Origin: CAIYZT01 sp947461435
GTDB lineage: Bacteria > Pseudomonadota > Alphaproteobacteria > Rhodobacterales > Rhodobacteraceae
Reading direction: 5' to 3'
Assembly (NCBI GenBank): GCA_965284435.1
Contig: OZ260083.1
Coordinates: 3,286,001-3,350,000, forward strand
Length of the DNA stretch: 64,000 nucleotides
Shown here: one piece after another, positions 62,052 to 64,000 of the stretch
Numbering within the stretch: position 1 is the first letter of the stretch
Layout: each line of letters opens with the position of its first letter
Notes under the pieces: generated by a model
Database searches by the model: none
The model's input: the letters and a program-made list of their open reading frames with translations, nothing else
What the model was told of the DNA's origin: nothing
Made by a program: the position numbers and the translations under genes

Positions 62052-62411
62052 TCAGCCGATCATGTCGGCGTACTCATCCTCGTCCATGAACGCGTCCAGC
62101 ACGGCCAGATCATCCAGACGAAGTTTGAAAAACCAGGCAGCCCCTGTCGGATCGGTGTTCACAAGACCGGGATTGTCCACCAGCTTGTCGTTGATCTCGA
62201 CGATTTCACCATCGACCGGGGCCAGAATATCCGACGCCGCCTTGACGCTTTCGATCACACAGATTTCGTCGCCCTCGGCCACCATGGTTTCCACTTCGGG
62301 CAGTTCCACGAACACAACATCACCCAGTGCCGTGGCCGCATGTTCGGTGATGCCGACCACCACCAGATCGCCTTCGACACGCAGCCATTCATGGTCTTTT
62401 GTGTACTTCAT
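62052..62411 (-). CDS. gcvH: Glycine cleavage H protein
   Basis: A 119-residue lipoyl carrier. The lipoylated lysine is K57 in ESVKAASD, and the fold landmarks HEWLRVEGD and GITEHAATALGDVVFVELP are complete. The ATG at 62411 starts 11 bp after the gcvT stop (62422), so the two are co-translated. AGGAGACAAAG lies upstream of the ATG. Confidence 0.96.
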   Translation of the reverse strand: MKYTKDHEWLRVEGDLVVVGITEHAATALGDVVFVELPEVETMVAEGDEICVIESVKAASDILAPVDGEIVEINDKLVDNPGLVNTDPTGAAWFFKLRLDDLAVLDAFMDEDEYADMIG

Positions 62412-62421
62412 CTTTGTCTCC

Positions 62422-63534
62422 TTATCGTTTGTAATGGGTGGGGTGAAACGGCAGGGGGGCGACGGCCACGGGCAAATGCTTGCCCCTGACTTCACCCATC
62501 AAAAGCGTGCCGGGTGCCGAAAAGGCCACCGGAACATAGCCCATGGCAAGGGGGGCACCCTCAGACGGGCCGAATCCGCCAGAGGTTACCTCGCCCAAGG
62601 GGGTGCCATCGGGATGGAACAGCAAAGTTCCCTCGCGCATCGGCGCACGCCCTTCGGGACGCAGGCCCACCCTTGTCCGCTCTGGCCCCCGGGTGATTTC
62701 GTTCAAAATACGCTCGTGCCCGGGAAATCCGGCCGGGCGAGCCCCCCCCTCGCGGCGCGACTTTTGCAGGGCCCAGCTCAGGCCCGCTTCGACGGGCGAG
62801 GTATGCTCTGTCAGATCATGACCATAAAGACACAGACCCGCCTCCAGCCGCAGGCTGTCGCGCGCACCTAGACCTATGGGCAAAACCTCGGGCGCTTGAA
62901 TCAGCTGCTCCGCCCAAGAAGATGCACGGCTTTGGGGAAGCGAAATTTCAAAACCATCTTCCCCGGTATAGCCTGAACGGCTGACCCAAGCCTCGCCGAA
63001 CACGCCCACATCCATAAAGCGCAAGGTTCGAACCTGAGGGATCAATCGTTCCAAAACCATTTCGGCCTTCGGACCCTGCAAGGCCAGAAGGGCCCGATCC
63101 TGAATGAATTCGATCTGTGCCACATGGCTCAAATGCAAACGCAAATGAGCCACGTCGGCCTGTTTGCATGCCGCATTGACCACCAGAAAAAGATGATCGT
63201 CGCGATTGGCGAACATCAGATCATCAAGGATCCCGCCGGTCTCGTTGGTGAAAAGACCATAGCGCTGACGTCCTGCAGCCAAGCCTAGAACATCCACCGG
63301 CATCAACGCCTCAAGCGCCAAACACAACGCTTCCATTCCAGCCTTTGGACGCAAAACAACCTGACCCATGTGGCTGACATCAAACAGGCCTGCCGCGGAC
63401 CGGGTATGCAGATGTTCTTTCATGACCCCGGCCGCGTATTGGATGGGCATCATATAGCCTGCGAAGGGCACCATTTTGGCCCCAAGAGACTCATGCAGAT
63501 CGTTTAGACCCAATCGTTCAATCTGATCGGCCAA
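62422..63534 (-). CDS. gcvT: Aminomethyltransferase (glycine cleavage T protein)
   Basis: A 370-residue T-protein that moves the methylene group to tetrahydrofolate and frees ammonia. Landmarks are HESLGAKMVPFAGYMMP, FDVSHMGQ and GARDSLRLEAGLCLYG. No ATG or GTG lies in front of the homology. A TTG at 63534 gives LADQIERLGLNDLHE, which fits the usual MADLxxTPLxxLH start; a TTG at 63561 would add nine residues. The start is thus uncertain. It is the first gene behind the glycine riboswitch. Confidence 0.9.
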   Translation of the reverse strand: MADQIERLGLNDLHESLGAKMVPFAGYMMPIQYAAGVMKEHLHTRSAAGLFDVSHMGQVVLRPKAGMEALCLALEALMPVDVLGLAAGRQRYGLFTNETGGILDDLMFANRDDHLFLVVNAACKQADVAHLRLHLSHVAQIEFIQDRALLALQGPKAEMVLERLIPQVRTLRFMDVGVFGEAWVSRSGYTGEDGFEISLPQSRASSWAEQLIQAPEVLPIGLGARDSLRLEAGLCLYGHDLTEHTSPVEAGLSWALQKSRREGGARPAGFPGHERILNEITRGPERTRVGLRPEGRAPMREGTLLFHPDGTPLGEVTSGGFGPSEGAPLAMGYVPVAFSAPGTLLMGEVRGKHLPVAVAPLPFHPTHYKR

Positions 63535-63603
63535 GGCCGCCCCCAATTTCCGCCGATCCAAGATCAGAACGGCACCGCGCAGGCAGTTCCCCTGCCCTCG
63601 GTG

Positions 63604-63780
63604 CCCCCTCTGTCTTTGCGTCCAAAGACGCGCCTGAGATCATTATCCCTTCGGCGGGCACTTGCGTGCCACTCTCCAGAGTCTGTGTATCAGAACGGTC
63701 CTTGGGCCTGAGAGTTTACCGGGGCGGTTGCTCCTTCGGCACCGAGATGCTCGTCAAGAGCGCCCCGGATTCTCCCGAAC
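63604..63780 (-). promoter_or_regulatory. Tandem glycine riboswitch upstream of gcvT
   Basis: Two aptamers are seen on the minus strand. The first has GGGAGA (63776-63771), GCCGAAGGAGCAA and AAACTCTCAGGC (about 63717-63706). The second has TGGAGAG (63678-63672), GCCGAAGGGATAA, ATCTCAGGC and GACAGAGGG (to about 63606). This is the cooperative glycine riboswitch arrangement (Rfam glycine class). It should turn on gcvTHP at high glycine. The expression platform is probably the GGCAG-GGGAA-CTGCC hairpin at 63596-63582. Confidence 0.93.
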
Positions 63781-63864
63781 TGATGGTCGGAAACTAGTCT
63801 GATTGGGTCGGATTCTGCAAGCCAAAAGAGGGCCGATACGCACTTTAAGTTGTAGCCGCGCAGT

Positions 63865-64000
63865 TTACTCGCCGCGCACGACCTGCAAAAGGGGCATGAC
63901 ATCTGCCATTTCCGGCCCTGCATCCCGGCCCGTCAGGGCGCGGCGCAACGGGCGGAACAGGTCTTTTCCCTTGCGGCCTGTGGCGTCTTTTACGGCGCTT
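63865..64000 (-). CDS. gltX: Glutamyl-tRNA synthetase, C-terminal end (cut by window edge)
   Basis: The minus strand reads KDATGRKGKDLFRPLRRALT, then GRDAGPEM and a short tail to TAA at 63865. TGRKGKxLFxPLRxALTGRxxGPEM is the conserved C-terminal end of bacterial/alphaproteobacterial GluRS. Only 45 codons are in the window. It lies 84 bp before the riboswitch and reads in the same direction as gcvT, so the riboswitch may be reached by read-through. Confidence 0.9.
   Translation of the reverse strand, partial: SAVKDATGRKGKDLFRPLRRALTGRDAGPEMADVMPLLQVVRGE

Overview
The window looks like chromosomal DNA of an alphaproteobacterium of the Rhodobacteraceae (roseobacter/Rhodobacter group). The support is: a GcrA cell-cycle regulator at the left edge, close to argD-argF; family-restricted genes such as the DUF1467 gene next to methylmalonyl-CoA epimerase, a DUF6455-like gene and DUF1993 genes; an FnrL-type box; TTTGCAAA (ScfR/PccR-type) motifs before a propionyl-CoA synthetase; and GC-rich codon use. 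No rRNA, tRNA, CRISPR array, insertion sequence or prophage was recognised.

Layout. 0-5 kb: gcrA (cut by the left edge), a beta-lactamase-fold serine hydrolase, argD, a GNAT enzyme, argF and a hemerythrin protein. 5-9 kb: a DUF1993 protein and two tandem cysteine hydrolases, facing two tandem MFS transporters. 9-16.5 kb: fadH and a DUF6455-like gene behind an FNR box, an M48 lipoprotein, a nitroreductase, an EI24 membrane protein, DUF1467-mce, an orphan receiver protein and a GNAT enzyme. 16.5-23.3 kb: DUF1800-DUF1501, aspS with a second DUF1993 gene, and pabB-pabC. 23.3-31.9 kb: an APC permease, a DUF3147 protein, carB, a lower-GC orphan gene, about 660 bp of structured non-coding DNA, and an RhlE-type helicase. 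32-38.5 kb: a small putative regulator, a structured intergenic region, tdk, a DMT exporter, an acyl-CoA synthetase, a membrane protein with a degenerate M48-like domain and a SPOR protein.

38.5-43.1 kb is a compact nucleoside-salvage operon, cdd-deoA-deoB-add-upp, with three TGATG stop/start overlaps and a RutR-like operator in front of cdd. Then follow maeB, an outer-membrane beta-barrel protein, prpE, nadK, glyA, a small membrane protein, an esterase, an orphan thuAB-like pair, a 69-residue secreted protein, a LuxR-type two-component system, trxC and azlCD. The right end is gcvT-gcvH-gcvP behind a tandem glycine riboswitch, and the 3' end of gltX.

Genes that work together: carbon flow from propionate and odd-chain acids (prpE, mce, maeB); one-carbon and glycine metabolism (glyA, gcvTHP, and pabBC for folate); arginine and pyrimidine precursors (argD, argF, carB) together with pyrimidine and purine salvage (cdd, deoA, deoB, add, upp, tdk). 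Most of the window is ordinary core genome. The least explained parts are the lower-GC orphan gene with its structured flank (29.1-30.5 kb), the structured region before tdk, and several palindromic leaders. I found no clearly new multi-gene system.
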